The translations under genes and the position numbers were made by a program. The notes beneath the pieces were generated by a model, which ran no database searches, was not told the origin of the DNA, and saw only the letters and a list, made by a program, of their open reading frames with translations. A DNA stretch of 64,000 bases from Acidobacteriota bacterium (GTDB lineage: Bacteria; Acidobacteriota; Terriglobia; Acidiferrales; UBA7541), in NCBI GenBank assembly GCA_003225295.1, contig QHYZ01000063.1:50733-114732 (forward strand), read 5' to 3'. Shown here in pieces: positions 17,195-26,377 of this stretch. Each line of letters starts with the position of its first letter. The first letter of the stretch is position 1.

Positions 17195-18937
17195 TCAGAA
17201 ACTAGAAGCGGAGTCTTCCTCGAAGACCAGTCTCTTATCCATGTCTAGCATCTGTTTACGGAATTGACGCAAGCCGCCGAGGCTGAGGAGAACCACGGGC
17301 ATGAAACCAGCGACTCCCCATTGAGTGACCAGGGACCACTGCACGATTCGGGGAATGTAGATCGCGAAGGCCACGAAGCCGATGAGGTAAGCAACAGGGA
17401 CAAGCGTAGATTGGCTCTGGAAGGCGGGGTAAGAGCACGTGAAAGGAATCTTGCGGAAGCGCACGAGCAGAACTTCTACAAAAACCACGGAGCAAGCAAT
17501 GAGAACGACCGTTTGCAGCAGCGCGCTAAGCCATCCCCACAATAGGGCGGAGTAGAGAAAACATAGGGGAGCAAGCCAGCCGAGAGAGAATGTGAGAAGT
17601 ACTCTTCTGGCGACTTGACGAGGCAGTTCCCCGTCAGGCTCGATCCACAGCTTGAAAATCCAGTTGGCGGGCAAATCCGAAGGGACCTCGAAGGCCAAGC
17701 GTATTCCCACGAGGAGGCAGTAGCTCAGGATAAATGGTATGGAAAGGAGTTCCACGGCAGGGGGTTGTGCAGCGAATGAAAAGCCGGAGTGGTAGGCGGC
17801 ATTCACGGTCTGTGCGGCAACAACGAGACCCAGTGCCGCGAAGGCCAGGACAATCTGCAAGTGGGCATCGCTTCGCAATAGTGTGCGCGAAACAAAGTGG
17901 TAGCAGGCGCGTAGCTTTGCAGCGCGGAGAATTGTGGCATCCAGAAAGTTTGCAGGCAGCCAGAAACGTCGGGCTCGCGGCAGCGGGCCAACATCGGCGA
18001 ATTCCGGGATGCGGACGAAGGATCTGCGAAAGCTGAAAGTATAAGCAATGACGGAAACGAGCAGTGCCAGTCCCAACGAAGTTATGGCCCTTCGCGTCAA
18101 GGAAGCGAAGAAAATATCGTGACCGTTGCCCCACAATGTTTCGGTCAGCCCTAGAAACCAGGCGGGAGGCAGTCCGCCGAGCCGCAGGTAAATCAACTGT
18201 GAGCCGCCCGAGAGAACAGAAGATACCGTAATGCTTGTGGTCAGCAGGGCCAGGAGACAGAGCGCGAGCGCAAAACGGACGTACACCGAGACTTTGCGGA
18301 AAATGCGGTAGGGAAGGCACGCCATTAGAGTGCCCGAGAGCGCAAATATGGCCAGGAAACTGAATGCGCTGCTCAGACTGACGGAAATGGCATGTCCAAA
18401 CGCAAACCGAAGAAGCTTAGAGAAAGATCCTTGCGAACCCATGACCGCCATGGGAAATAATACAAAGGAAGCGGCGTTCGCCACCATGGTGAGCAGGGCC
18501 GTCAGAGCGAAGATAGCGGACAGATTCGCAAAGAAAATCCTGGTCAGCGAGATGGGCAGGGGCACGAGATTGAGATAGTCGCGGCGGTCCAGAAAAATGG
18601 AGTTCCACCGCCACAGCGCCGCGACGCAACTGACGGCCATGGACAGCACGATGAAGAAATATTCGTCTGGAACGGTGGCGATATAGGGATCGAATACGCC
18701 GTCACCGCGCAGGAAACGAATTAGCGAGCCAAACTTCTCAAACATGAGAAGAGACACCAAGACCCCCGGCATGGCCAAGAAGATGAGCACCACACCCATG
18801 CCAAGGTCCAAATCGTCCGCGCCGAGTTCTCCGCCGCCGTGAAGCATGCGTTCAGCGAACAGGCGCAACAATTGCAGCGAGGGGCGTTGCGATAAAACCA
18901 TGCACCGCTCTGCGAGGGACTGCTTCCAAGAATTCAC
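17195..18937 (-). CDS. ABC-2 type exporter permease
   Basis: About 580 aa from a GTG overlapping the ATPase stop (GTGA); an ATG at 18901 is an alternative. Twelve or more hydrophobic segments are visible (for example GVVLIFLAMPGVLVSLLMF and VLLSLGGLRQF at the end), with a long loop bearing LDRRDYLNLVPLPISLTRIF, typical of large ABC-2 permeases. With the ATPase encoded just before it, it forms a membrane exporter of unknown substrate. It is convergent with priA. Confidence 0.78.
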   Translation of the reverse strand: MNSWKQSLAERCMVLSQRPSLQLLRLFAERMLHGGGELGADDLDLGMGVVLIFLAMPGVLVSLLMFEKFGSLIRFLRGDGVFDPYIATVPDEYFFIVLSMAVSCVAALWRWNSIFLDRRDYLNLVPLPISLTRIFFANLSAIFALTALLTMVANAASFVLFPMAVMGSQGSFSKLLRFAFGHAISVSLSSAFSFLAIFALSGTLMACLPYRIFRKVSVYVRFALALCLLALLTTSITVSSVLSGGSQLIYLRLGGLPPAWFLGLTETLWGNGHDIFFASLTRRAITSLGLALLVSVIAYTFSFRRSFVRIPEFADVGPLPRARRFWLPANFLDATILRAAKLRACYHFVSRTLLRSDAHLQIVLAFAALGLVVAAQTVNAAYHSGFSFAAQPPAVELLSIPFILSYCLLVGIRLAFEVPSDLPANWIFKLWIEPDGELPRQVARRVLLTFSLGWLAPLCFLYSALLWGWLSALLQTVVLIACSVVFVEVLLVRFRKIPFTCSYPAFQSQSTLVPVAYLIGFVAFAIYIPRIVQWSLVTQWGVAGFMPVVLLSLGGLRQFRKQMLDMDKRLVFEEDSASSF

Positions 18938-19710
18938 GATGGAGACACCACCACATCCACGATCTCGTTGGCGACCTGCGCGACGTCCGTGTCTTCCAGG
19001 AGTTGCAAAAAGATGCCTTCCAGCGAGGACTGGCCGATCCGCCGGCGAACTTCGTCCGCTGAGCCGTAGGCGATAACCTGGCCCTTTCTTAGAATCAGAA
19101 GCTGCGAGCATACTTTTTCGACGACTTCGAGAATATGCGAGCAATAGAAAACGGCTTTTCCTCGCGCGCTGAATGCCTGGATGAGGTTCTTGAAAATGAG
19201 CACAGAGGTTACGTCGAGGCCGGAGAGCGGTTCGTCCAAGATGAGCACATCGGGATTGTCCATAAGCGCGGCGATCAGGAGGATACGCTGGCGCATCCCT
19301 TTGGAGTAGGAGCCCAGAGAAACATGCCGATGAGCAAACAGAGAGAAAAGCTCGAGGAGGGAGCTGATCTTGATTTTCATTCGCTTCGGAGACATGGCGC
19401 GAAGGGTTCCGATCATCTCCAGATATTCCTGGCCCGTGAGAAACGGATAGAGATTGGCTTCTTCAGGAACGTAGCCGAGCCGCTTTCGATAAGATACCAG
19501 ATTGTTTTGAATGTCTTGGCCCTCGAAGAGAACTTGGCCATGAGTGGGTTGCAGCAGGCCGGTGAGCACTCTTACGGTGGTACTTTTTCCCGAGCCATTG
19601 GGGCCCAGGTATCCGAGCACCTGGCCGGGCTGGAGGCGAAATGTGACTTCTCGAACTGCAGGAACGGAGCCGTAGGATTTCGCTAGAGCGATCGCTTCGA
19701 GCACGGCCAT
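18934..19710 (-). CDS. ABC transporter ATPase partner of the ABC-2 permease
   Basis: 258 aa from the ATG at 19710 (GGGG just upstream, N-terminus MAVLEAIALAKSYGSVPAVR). Walker A GYLGPNGSGKST, signature LGSYSKGMRQRI and Walker B VLILDEPLSGLD are intact, as is the H-loop FYCSHILEV. The variant signature is typical of CcmA/Nod-type ATPases serving ABC-2 permeases. The stop overlaps the permease start by 4 nt. The open frame upstream of 19710 lacks family similarity. Confidence 0.88.
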   Translation of the reverse strand: MAVLEAIALAKSYGSVPAVREVTFRLQPGQVLGYLGPNGSGKSTTVRVLTGLLQPTHGQVLFEGQDIQNNLVSYRKRLGYVPEEANLYPFLTGQEYLEMIGTLRAMSPKRMKIKISSLLELFSLFAHRHVSLGSYSKGMRQRILLIAALMDNPDVLILDEPLSGLDVTSVLIFKNLIQAFSARGKAVFYCSHILEVVEKVCSQLLILRKGQVIAYGSADEVRRRIGQSSLEGIFLQLLEDTDVAQVANEIVDVVVSPS

Positions 19711-19875
19711 CCCCTTGAACGAACAGACAAACTTGCGCCCTGTGCTGAAACCATTCCTTTGACACCGTGGGAATAGGCAAAGTTCCGGGAATTGGATAAC
19801 GGACAACTGCCCGAAGGCCTCGGTCGAGCCTCTCGGTAAGAAGAAATGGACGAGCGTGCCGGGGAGAAGGAGGAT
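19711..19875. other. Upstream region of the ABC exporter operon
   Basis: This stretch should hold the minus-strand promoter of the exporter operon, but I see no strong -35/-10 pair and no gene. Confidence 0.35.
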
Positions 19876-19970
19876 GAAGCTGCTCAGCGGCGCGAATGGC
19901 GTGTGCCGACGCCAAGCAGATTCCACAGGCCACCGTGCTCGTGGATATAAATCCGTTAAGCTTTTTGTAA
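19876..19970 (+). pseudogene. Decayed second copy of the priA 3' end
   Basis: Read on the plus strand this encodes AKQIPQATVLVDINPLSFL and then a TAA stop at 19968-19970, matching the end of the intact PriA (AKEIPQTAVLVDMDALSLL). DNA similarity reaches back to about 19876 (aligning with about 17074), with single-base insertions around 19895 and 19908 that break the frame. It is a relic with no start or helicase part. It brackets the exporter operon together with the true priA end. Confidence 0.75.
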
Positions 19971-19973
19971 TCA

Positions 19974-20048
19974 GGGGCTTTAGTGCAAACCCTCAAGTTA
20001 AACTTGAGGTTCGGCGTAGCCCGAGTAGCCCCACGGCCGTTTTTTTTT
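19974..20048 (+). repeat. Nested inverted repeats followed by a T9 run
   Basis: An inner near-palindrome, CCTCAAGTT/AACTTGAGG (19991-20009), is enclosed by GGGGCT (19974-19979) and AGCCCC (20027-20032), and nine T residues follow at 20040-20048. The shape is terminator-like on the plus strand, just after the relic priA stop codon, so it may be the original priA terminator. Confidence 0.5.
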
Positions 20049-20621
20049 GCTGAGGAGTGCATCAGGAGCGTCCATCCGTTGACGCCATCGACCAACGCTT
20101 TCGATTGGCGTGCCGGTCGGCACCTTAACGAATCTCTTGCTCGTTGGATTTGGCGACGGGGAACACCGAACTGAGTGCTTGCGAATCTCAAAGTGAGTCA
20201 AGGTGGCATGTGGTGTCGCTGGTTGAGACAGTTCCCGAGAGCCGCCACAGTCGGGGTCAGTTCAATCACGAGAACTCCGAGGGACGCTGAAAGAATATTC
20301 TCAAGGAAGGATGACGGCACTGCCGCAATGAAAAAAAAGAAGATAGGGGCGTAAAGCCGCTTCTGCGAACCTATTTTCTTGAGCGGCATGCCGGGCGGGG
20401 GGTGAAGTGGCGAGCGCCGTGGCATGCGCGGTGCAGAGATTGTGGTATTGGTCCGCGCACACGACGGTTGGTTTCTGGGGAATGGTGCAAAGCGGCGCTG
20501 ACGAGACCACAACCGCAGCCTGAAGGTGACTGTTGGAAGTGGCAGTTCGCAGCCGTGTGGATTGACTCCCCCAACCGCCAGTCTCCTGAGGCCATGCCTC
20601 AAAAGTGCGCAGCAGGTCGAG
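20049..20621. other. Intergenic, no gene recognised
   Basis: About 570 bp. The open frames here match no family I recognise and lack good ribosome-binding sites. It presumably contains the promoter of the following TPR gene; no clear hexamers were found. Confidence 0.5.
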
Positions 20622-21662
20622 ATGCTGTGCAAATTGGAGAACGTTAAGAAGCGCTCACTGGAGTCTGGATTCCTCGCAATCCTCTTCGTCAACATGACGG
20701 TGATCGTCTGGGCGCCGATGGCCGAGGCGCAAGCCCCTAGCTCAGAGCATGCGGATGGAATGATTTCCGGAACCGTGCTCTTGAAATCCAACAATCAGCC
20801 CGTGAGCCAGGTGGCCGTAAAGTTAAAATCACACGCGGCGGGAATATTCCGCAGCATCTTGACAGACTTTGAGGGTCACTTTGAAGTTCGAAGCCTTCCT
20901 CCCAGCACGTACGAGATCGCGGTCGATGAACCGGGCTACGAGCCGGCGCAAACGAGCGCACGGCTCGATGGCTCCTCCTCGAAGCTGGTGCTTTATCTGA
21001 AGTCATCCAACTTGGGGCAAACCGGGCGGATCAATTACGCGGTTTCGGCGCGAGAGCTGAAGATTCCCGGTAAAGCGCGAGGTGAGTACGAAAAAGGATT
21101 GGGAAGCCTGGCCAAGAAAGATCTCACTGGGAGCCTGAGCCACTTCGCCAAGGCTGCCCAGGCGTTCCCCGATTACTACGAGGCCTACTATCACATGGGC
21201 GTAGTGGAGACGACCCTGGGTCAGTTGGATGAAGCGATGCAAGCCTTTCAAAAGGCCATTGATTTGAGTGGGGGGAGGTACGCCTGGGCAGAATTTGGGT
21301 TCGGCTACCTTCTTTATCGGGAGGGAAAACCAGCAGAGGCAGTGACCGCCATCCGAAGGGGATTGGAAAAGGACGAGAGTTCACCGTATGCCTACTTTAT
21401 CCTGGGTATGGCGCTACTGCGGCTCAATCGTCTGGAGGAAGCGGAAAAAAGTGCGCACGAGGCTCTTCTCCGTAATCCCAATTTCGCCGAGGCCTATCTT
21501 GTGCTATCGGATGTCAGCGGGCGCCGATACGAGTATCGGACGCAACTGCAAGGTCTGGATGCCTATCTGAAACTAGAGCCCAATGGCGCGGACAGCGAGC
21601 ACGCCCGCCAAGCGCGCGAAGTGGTTTTGAGAATTCTAGCCAAGCATCAGCCTGACGACTGA
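20622..21662 (+). CDS. Secreted carboxypeptidase-regulatory-like/TPR protein
   Basis: 346 aa from the ATG at 20622, chosen because it places a signal peptide at the N-terminus (positively charged start, hydrophobic FLAILFVNMTVIVWA, cleavage near AEAQA). Residues about 45-130 form a carboxypeptidase-regulatory-like beta-sandwich (GTVLLKSNNQPVSQVAVKL and FEVRSLPPSTYEIAVDEPG). The C-terminal half holds about four TPR units (YYHMGVVETTLGQLDEAMQA). It is probably an exported scaffold or periplasmic binding protein of unknown partner, and resembles the protein at 59.6-60.8 kb in domain order. Confidence 0.75.
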   Translation: MLCKLENVKKRSLESGFLAILFVNMTVIVWAPMAEAQAPSSEHADGMISGTVLLKSNNQPVSQVAVKLKSHAAGIFRSILTDFEGHFEVRSLPPSTYEIAVDEPGYEPAQTSARLDGSSSKLVLYLKSSNLGQTGRINYAVSARELKIPGKARGEYEKGLGSLAKKDLTGSLSHFAKAAQAFPDYYEAYYHMGVVETTLGQLDEAMQAFQKAIDLSGGRYAWAEFGFGYLLYREGKPAEAVTAIRRGLEKDESSPYAYFILGMALLRLNRLEEAEKSAHEALLRNPNFAEAYLVLSDVSGRRYEYRTQLQGLDAYLKLEPNGADSEHARQAREVVLRILAKHQPDD

Positions 21663-21737
21663 TTTGCTCCTCCTCTGAACCCTGGTTTCCTCTGCGCAAT
21701 GTTTCACCGTGCGCGACCGATGCCTGCCAGCAAAGTG

Positions 21738-21753
21738 CGGGACTAAAGTCCCG
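21738..21753. terminator. Hairpin between convergent genes
   Basis: CGGGACT/AGTCCCG forms a perfect 7-bp stem with a 2-nt loop between the TPR gene (ends 21662) and the convergent permease gene (ends 21772). There is no strong T-run on either strand. Similar GGGACTAAAGTCCC-type units are common dispersed repeats in acidobacterial genomes (recalled, not checked), so it may be a repeat copy. Confidence 0.4.
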
Positions 21754-21771
21754 GATCCACATGCACCGAGT

Positions 21772-23112
21772 TCAACCGGCAGCGCGTTTTCGCCAGAAGA
21801 AGTAGGCGGGAAGGCCGATGAGGAACAGAAGGATGGCCACGGCGAGATTCTTGAACTGAGAAGGGTCGCGGAAGGCGAGGTAGATGGCATTACCGACGAT
21901 GGCGGCGGCAGCAAGAACAAAGATCAAGGGTGTCCACGGATAGCCGGGAACGCGATAAGGAATCGGCCGGCCCGCCGAGGCCCGGCGAATGGGGAAAATG
22001 GCCGCGGCGCCGAGGCCGTAAAAAATCCATCCCACAAAAATCACGCCGCCAATCAACTCCGAAAATTTTCCAGCACACGTCAGCACTGCCGACCACACGC
22101 CGAGAGCCACGATAGCGAAGGCCGGAGTGTGAAATCTCTCGTGCACGACCGCGAGCTTCTTGAAGAAGAGGTCGTCCTGCGCCATGGCGTAAAAGACACG
22201 CGGCGCAGTGAGGATGACGCTGTTCGTGGCGCTGAACGTGGAGACCAGAATGGTGAGCGCCACCAGTTTGCCGGCCCAGGAACCGAAGACCTCGCCGACG
22301 GCGGTGGCGGCGATCGCGTCGCTGGCGGTGGCTCGGGCGGGACCAAGGGCCACGAGGTAGGCGAGAACGGCAATCATGTACAAGCCAGCGAGCAGCAACG
22401 AACCGGAAAGAAACGCGCGGGGGAAATTTCTTTGCGGATCGAGCACTTCGCCGGCGCTGTAGGTGCCGAACTGCCATCCTTCGTAGGCCCACAGGACGGC
22501 AATCATCGCCAGGCCGAAATTGGAGAAGAGCGCAACCCCGTGCTGTGTTGTGCCCATCGCCAAGGGGATTTCGCGAGCATGATGACCCCGAGCGAGAAGC
22601 ACCATACTCAGGACAACGATGATTGCAACCTTTACGAGGGTGGTCCAATTCTGGAGGTCGGCGCTCTGGCGTGTGCCCCAGATATTCACGACGGTGACGA
22701 CGGCGATCATCACCACAGCAACGATTGTTGAGGCCAGAAGCGATAGCGGAATGATTTCGGAAAGGTAGCGGCTGAAGGCGCGGGCGAGCGCCGCGACCGA
22801 ACCGCTGGCGATGACCAGGAAGAGACACCAGCCGTAGAGGAATGCGGGAAGACGGCCGAAACCGTCGCGGATGAAACAGTAAAGACCTCCGGCCTCCGGA
22901 TTGCAGGCGGCAAGCTCGGCGTAAGTGAGCGCCCCTAGAAGAGAAAGGACACCGCCAACCAGCCAGACGAGCAGGGAGAGACCGACAGAGCCGTCAAGCT
23001 GGCGAAAAATGAGCCCGGGAGTGAGGAAGATGCCGGAACCAATAACCGACCCGATGAAGAGCAGCAGAAGATCTCGAAGCCGAAGTGTGCGGACGAGTTC
23101 AGGCACGGTCAA
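21772..23112 (-). CDS. APC-superfamily amino acid permease
   Basis: 446 aa with about twelve membrane helices. The N-terminal signature LLLFIGSVIGSGIFLTPGLI is the first half-broken helix of the APC fold, and GLYCFIRDGFGRLPAFLYGW belongs to helix 3. It likely imports or exchanges amino acids with proton or antiporter coupling. The substrate is not predictable. It is convergent with the TPR gene and stands 57 bp from the peptidase gene upstream of it on the same strand. Confidence 0.88.
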   Translation of the reverse strand: MTVPELVRTLRLRDLLLLFIGSVIGSGIFLTPGLIFRQLDGSVGLSLLVWLVGGVLSLLGALTYAELAACNPEAGGLYCFIRDGFGRLPAFLYGWCLFLVIASGSVAALARAFSRYLSEIIPLSLLASTIVAVVMIAVVTVVNIWGTRQSADLQNWTTLVKVAIIVVLSMVLLARGHHAREIPLAMGTTQHGVALFSNFGLAMIAVLWAYEGWQFGTYSAGEVLDPQRNFPRAFLSGSLLLAGLYMIAVLAYLVALGPARATASDAIAATAVGEVFGSWAGKLVALTILVSTFSATNSVILTAPRVFYAMAQDDLFFKKLAVVHERFHTPAFAIVALGVWSAVLTCAGKFSELIGGVIFVGWIFYGLGAAAIFPIRRASAGRPIPYRVPGYPWTPLIFVLAAAAIVGNAIYLAFRDPSQFKNLAVAILLFLIGLPAYFFWRKRAAG

Positions 23113-23169
23113 GCTGGCGCGGCATGGCGCGTTCAGATGGTAGGCATCATAACCGGAGATTGAAAGCGG

Positions 23170-24180
23170 TCAATGGGAAGTTGGAGAAAAGTAGAGCGGC
23201 GCAGGCATGAAACAGAGAAGAAAGACGAGAAGTGCAAGAAACGCTCCCCATCGGCGATACGGGTCGAGCAGAGCGGGATCGTAGATGGGCGCGATGCGAA
23301 GGAAACGCATGCCGAGAAGCAGGGTTCCCCAAACGTACCAGCCTTGCCAGAAACCGAATAGCCCGAGCGAGATGAGAACAAGAGGAAGAAAGACGGACAC
23401 GTGGCGGTGTACGCGCGCGCTCAGGGAACGCAGAATGTGGCCGCCGTCAAGCTGGGCAACAGGCAGAAGATTGAGTGAAGTGGCGAAAAGCCCGACCCAG
23501 GCGGCGCGGCCAACGGGATGAAGCAAGAGCGCGCCGGGGGCAATGCCGGGATGCAGCCAGGCAGCAAAGAGACGCAACAGAAGAGGAGTGCCGAAGGCCA
23601 AGTCGACGTTACGCGTGTCGTCAAGGCCGGGAACGATTCTCGCATGGAGTGCGCCGTAGGCCAGTGCGGGAACGGCCAGAAAGAATCCCACAAGCGGACC
23701 GGAGGCACCTACGTCAAACAGTGCCCGAGTGGAGCGAATCGGCGAACGAATCAGAATAAATGCGCCGAACGTGCCCATCAGCGACGGGAAGGGAATGAAA
23801 AAAGGATAGCTGGCGTGGATGTGATGATAACGGCAGGCGAAGACATGGCCGAGCTCATGAGCCAGCAGAATGGTGAGCAAGGTGAGGGCGAAAGGCAGGC
23901 CGGCCGCGAGGGCCGCGGGATGTTTGTAGAAGAGGGTAAAGGCGTTTAGAAACTCGTCCAGCGAAACAGCCTGATTCTGTTCGTAAGCGACGGCAAATTG
24001 TGTGCCGGCGACCAGGCAGGTGCACAGAGTAAGAAGAAACAAGACGACGGCAATGAAGAGCGTCTTGAGCGAGGGGCGAGGCGGAACGGTTATATACGTG
24101 GTCGGGCCGAAGGGAATGGCCCGCCAACCGCCGTTGACTGGGATGGACGGCGGTGGATTTTCTGGAAGCGGTGTGGTCAC
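23170..24180 (-). CDS. Site-2 protease family (M50) membrane metallopeptidase
   Basis: 336 aa with a GTG start lacking a clear ribosome-binding site. The zinc motif HELGH lies in LLAHELGHVFACRYH, and the second motif LLPVAQLDGGHILRSLS supplies the third ligand Asp. Around six to seven hydrophobic helices surround them. A Pro-rich cytoplasmic N-terminus precedes the first helix. These enzymes cut membrane-embedded regulators or process peptides; the substrate is unknown. It may be co-transcribed with the permease gene after it. Confidence 0.88.
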   Translation of the reverse strand: MTTPLPENPPPSIPVNGGWRAIPFGPTTYITVPPRPSLKTLFIAVVLFLLTLCTCLVAGTQFAVAYEQNQAVSLDEFLNAFTLFYKHPAALAAGLPFALTLLTILLAHELGHVFACRYHHIHASYPFFIPFPSLMGTFGAFILIRSPIRSTRALFDVGASGPLVGFFLAVPALAYGALHARIVPGLDDTRNVDLAFGTPLLLRLFAAWLHPGIAPGALLLHPVGRAAWVGLFATSLNLLPVAQLDGGHILRSLSARVHRHVSVFLPLVLISLGLFGFWQGWYVWGTLLLGMRFLRIAPIYDPALLDPYRRWGAFLALLVFLLCFMPAPLYFSPTSH

Positions 24181-24305
24181 GAAAATGTCTAGCGCTTGAA
24201 GCGAAATCGCACTAGTCAGTACAGCATAGCTGAAGGGTTTCGCGCCAGTTTCGAATTGGCGAGAGGTTGGTTTGTCTGCATTGTTTGAGACAGGACGAAG
24301 TGCGT

Positions 24306-24593
24306 TTATTCCGCTTTCTTCACCTCTTCGATGCCCTGAAGTTCCTTGCCGGGTTTGAAGCGGACAGCTTTGCCCGGCGGAATGCTCACCTCTTCGCCGG
24401 TGCGGGGATTGCGGCCGATGCCGGTCTTGCGCGGCTTCACACTGAAGACGCCGAAGCGGCGGAGTTCGATGCGCTGGCCGCGGCCGAGAGCCTGCTTCAA
24501 CGATTCGAAGACGGTCTCGACGGCCTGCTCGGCTTTGGTGCGGCTGATGTTCGTCGTAGCGACGACAGCGTTTACGATATCCAGCTTAATCAC
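24306..24593 (-). CDS. HU family DNA-binding protein
   Basis: 95 aa, GTG start after a GGGAGG site 5 nt upstream. Full HU fold: helices NISRTKAEQAVETVFESL, then GRGQRIELRRFGVFSVKPRK, and the DNA-inserting arm GRNPRTGEEVSIPPGKAVRF with the conserved Pro at its tip. It compacts and bends DNA. HU or IHF subunit identity cannot be settled from sequence alone. It has its own promoter candidate (24620-24648) and is divergent from dcd. Confidence 0.95.
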   Translation of the reverse strand: MIKLDIVNAVVATTNISRTKAEQAVETVFESLKQALGRGQRIELRRFGVFSVKPRKTGIGRNPRTGEEVSIPPGKAVRFKPGKELQGIEEVKKAE

Positions 24594-24619
24594 GCGATCC
24601 TCCCGCGCTTCCGAGCCAG

Positions 24620-24648
24620 ATGCTAGAGGGTGCGGCGCAGGTTGTCAA
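24620..24648 (-). promoter_or_regulatory. Sigma-70 promoter of the HU gene
   Basis: Read on the minus strand, a perfect TTGACA (24643-24648) and TAGCAT (24620-24625) are 17 bp apart, upstream of the HU start at 24593. This is the best consensus -35 in the window. Confidence 0.6.
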
Positions 24649-24758
24649 GGACGTGGGGGGTCATCTACACTGAACATCTTTTGGCGCTCTCGTTCGAATC
24701 ATTTTGGTGTAGCGACAGATCGAAGAGACAAGTCTAAGGTAAATTTTGGGAGGAATGG

Positions 24759-25313
24759 ATGGCCGTCAAGCCAGACCGCTGGATCCGGCGCATGTCGCTG
24801 GAGCACAAGATGATCGAGCCGTTTACGGACCGCCAGGTGCGCGAGGGAGTGATTAGTTACGGTGTGTCGTCGTACGGCTACGATATCCGTGTGGCCGATG
24901 AGTTCAGGATTTTCACGAATGTGAACTCGACGATTGTGGACCCCAAGCATTTCGATCCGCGGTCACTGGTGGATTACCAAGGCGACGTGTGCCTCATTCC
25001 GCCGAATTCTTTTGCGCTGGCGAGGTCAGTGGAATATTTCCGGATTCCCCGCAACGTATTGACGATTTGCCTGGGCAAATCGACGTATGCGCGGTGCGGG
25101 ATCATCGTGAACGTTACGCCATTCGAACCAGAGTGGGAAGGCTTCGTGACGCTGGAAATCAGCAACACGACGCCGCTGCCTGCGAAGATTTACGCCAATG
25201 AAGGGCTGTGCCAGGTGATCTTCTTCGAATCCGACGAAGATTGTGAAGTGAGCTACAAGGACAAGAAGGGGAAGTACCAGTCGCAGAGCGGGATTGTGTT
25301 GCCGCGCCTGTAA
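24759..25313 (+). CDS. dcd: dCTP deaminase
   Basis: 184 aa. The trimeric dUTPase-fold signatures are present: [29 protein letters not shown] (phosphate-binding loop) and [17 protein letters not shown], which carries the catalytic Glu. It deaminates dCTP to dUTP to feed thymidylate synthesis. Whether it is the mono- or bifunctional (deaminase/diphosphatase) form cannot be decided by eye. The start has GGGAGG 5 nt upstream. The gene is convergent with the DedA-rhodanese gene. Confidence 0.95.
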   Translation: MAVKPDRWIRRMSLEHKMIEPFTDRQVREGVISYGVSSYGYDIRVADEFRIFTNVNSTIVDPKHFDPRSLVDYQGDVCLIPPNSFALARSVEYFRIPRNVLTICLGKSTYARCGIIVNVTPFEPEWEGFVTLEISNTTPLPAKIYANEGLCQVIFFESDEDCEVSYKDKKGKYQSQSGIVLPRL

Positions 25314-25409
25314 GGGTCGCGCCCGGATTTGGACGTCGGAGCCTGGATTCGTGGAATTGTTTTTGGTATCGCTTGCCCTGGGGAGGGGGGGGCACGCTTT
25401 TTTGCAAGA

Positions 25410-26351
25410 CTAAGGGAGCGTGACAGTATCGAGTGGATAGCCACGTTCGCGCCAGGCATCCAAGCCGCCCTGCAGCGGCCGAATCCGCTTGATGCCGTTC
25501 TTTCTGAGGAGCAACGCCACACGGGCGCTGGTGGCTTCGTTTGGTCAAGTACAGTAGAGGATTACTTCGCGATCGCGCGGCAAACGGTCGCTCTTCTCCT
25601 CCAGCTCCTTGGAGTCCACGCGGAACGCGCCCGGGATGGTTTCCGGATCGGCTTCGAAGTCCATCGAGTGGCGCAGGTCGACAATGACCAGTTCTTCGCC
25701 GGCGTCGAGTTTTTCCTTCAATTCCTCCGGGGTGATGCGCGAGATGCGCAGCTCGCGCAGAAAGCGCTGGCGGGCGACAAACTTATATGCGATGTAGGCC
25801 GCCAGGGCGCCGAGGAGGAGGACCAGGAGCCAGCCGCCGAGCGCGGCGAGATGCTCTGCTACGCGCTCGATCTGACCGCTGAATATATAGCCCAGGCCGA
25901 GGAACGTACTTGCCCAGAGAAATGATCCCAAGGCATCGAAGAACAGGAAGCGCCGCGGACGCATGTGAAAGATGCCGGCAAGGGGAGGTGCGACGGTGCT
26001 CAGGCCAGGCAGAAACTTGGCCAGCAGAAGCGAGCGGGCGCCCTGCTTCGAAAAAACGCCTTCGGTGCGGCGAACGCAAGAATCCGGCTCAAGCGAAATC
26101 TTGCAGAGCAGCTGCAGGATCTTGATACCTTTGCGGCGGCCTAGCTGATACCAGATGGAATCCGCTGCCACCGCCGCCAGGATAACGTAGAACAGGGAGG
26201 CAAAAAAACTCAGGTGGCCAGTGCCCGCGAGCGCGCCCGCCGCGAGCAACAGCGGCATGGAGGGTAGCGGCAGCCCCACCTGCTCGACGAAAACCCATCC
26301 GAGCAACACTACGTATCCATGATGGAGGAGGAATTCGAGCGTGCGGTGCAT
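25410..26351 (-). CDS. DedA membrane protein fused to a rhodanese domain, with in-frame UGA
   Basis: Read through one UGA at 25545-25547, this is 313 aa ending at the TAG at 25410. Residues 1-200 are a DedA protein (EQVGLPLPSMPLLLAAGALA and AKFLPGLSTVAPPLAG) with about five membrane helices. The last ~95 residues are a cytoplasmic rhodanese domain (EELVIVDLRHSMDFEADPET). The UGA falls inside the active-site loop, YCT-UGA-PNEATSARVA, where relatives read YC(A/S/T)CPNE, so it replaces the second cysteine; 45 further codons remain intact, with ordinary rhodanese sequence (RIRPLQGGLDAW). Options are selenocysteine insertion, a recent nonsense mutation, or sequence error. If UGA stops translation, the protein loses half the catalytic loop. 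It follows the nitroreductase gene by 26 bp. Confidence 0.8.
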
Positions 26352-26377
26352 GGCGGGGCGGGGTTGGCAATCTCCGG

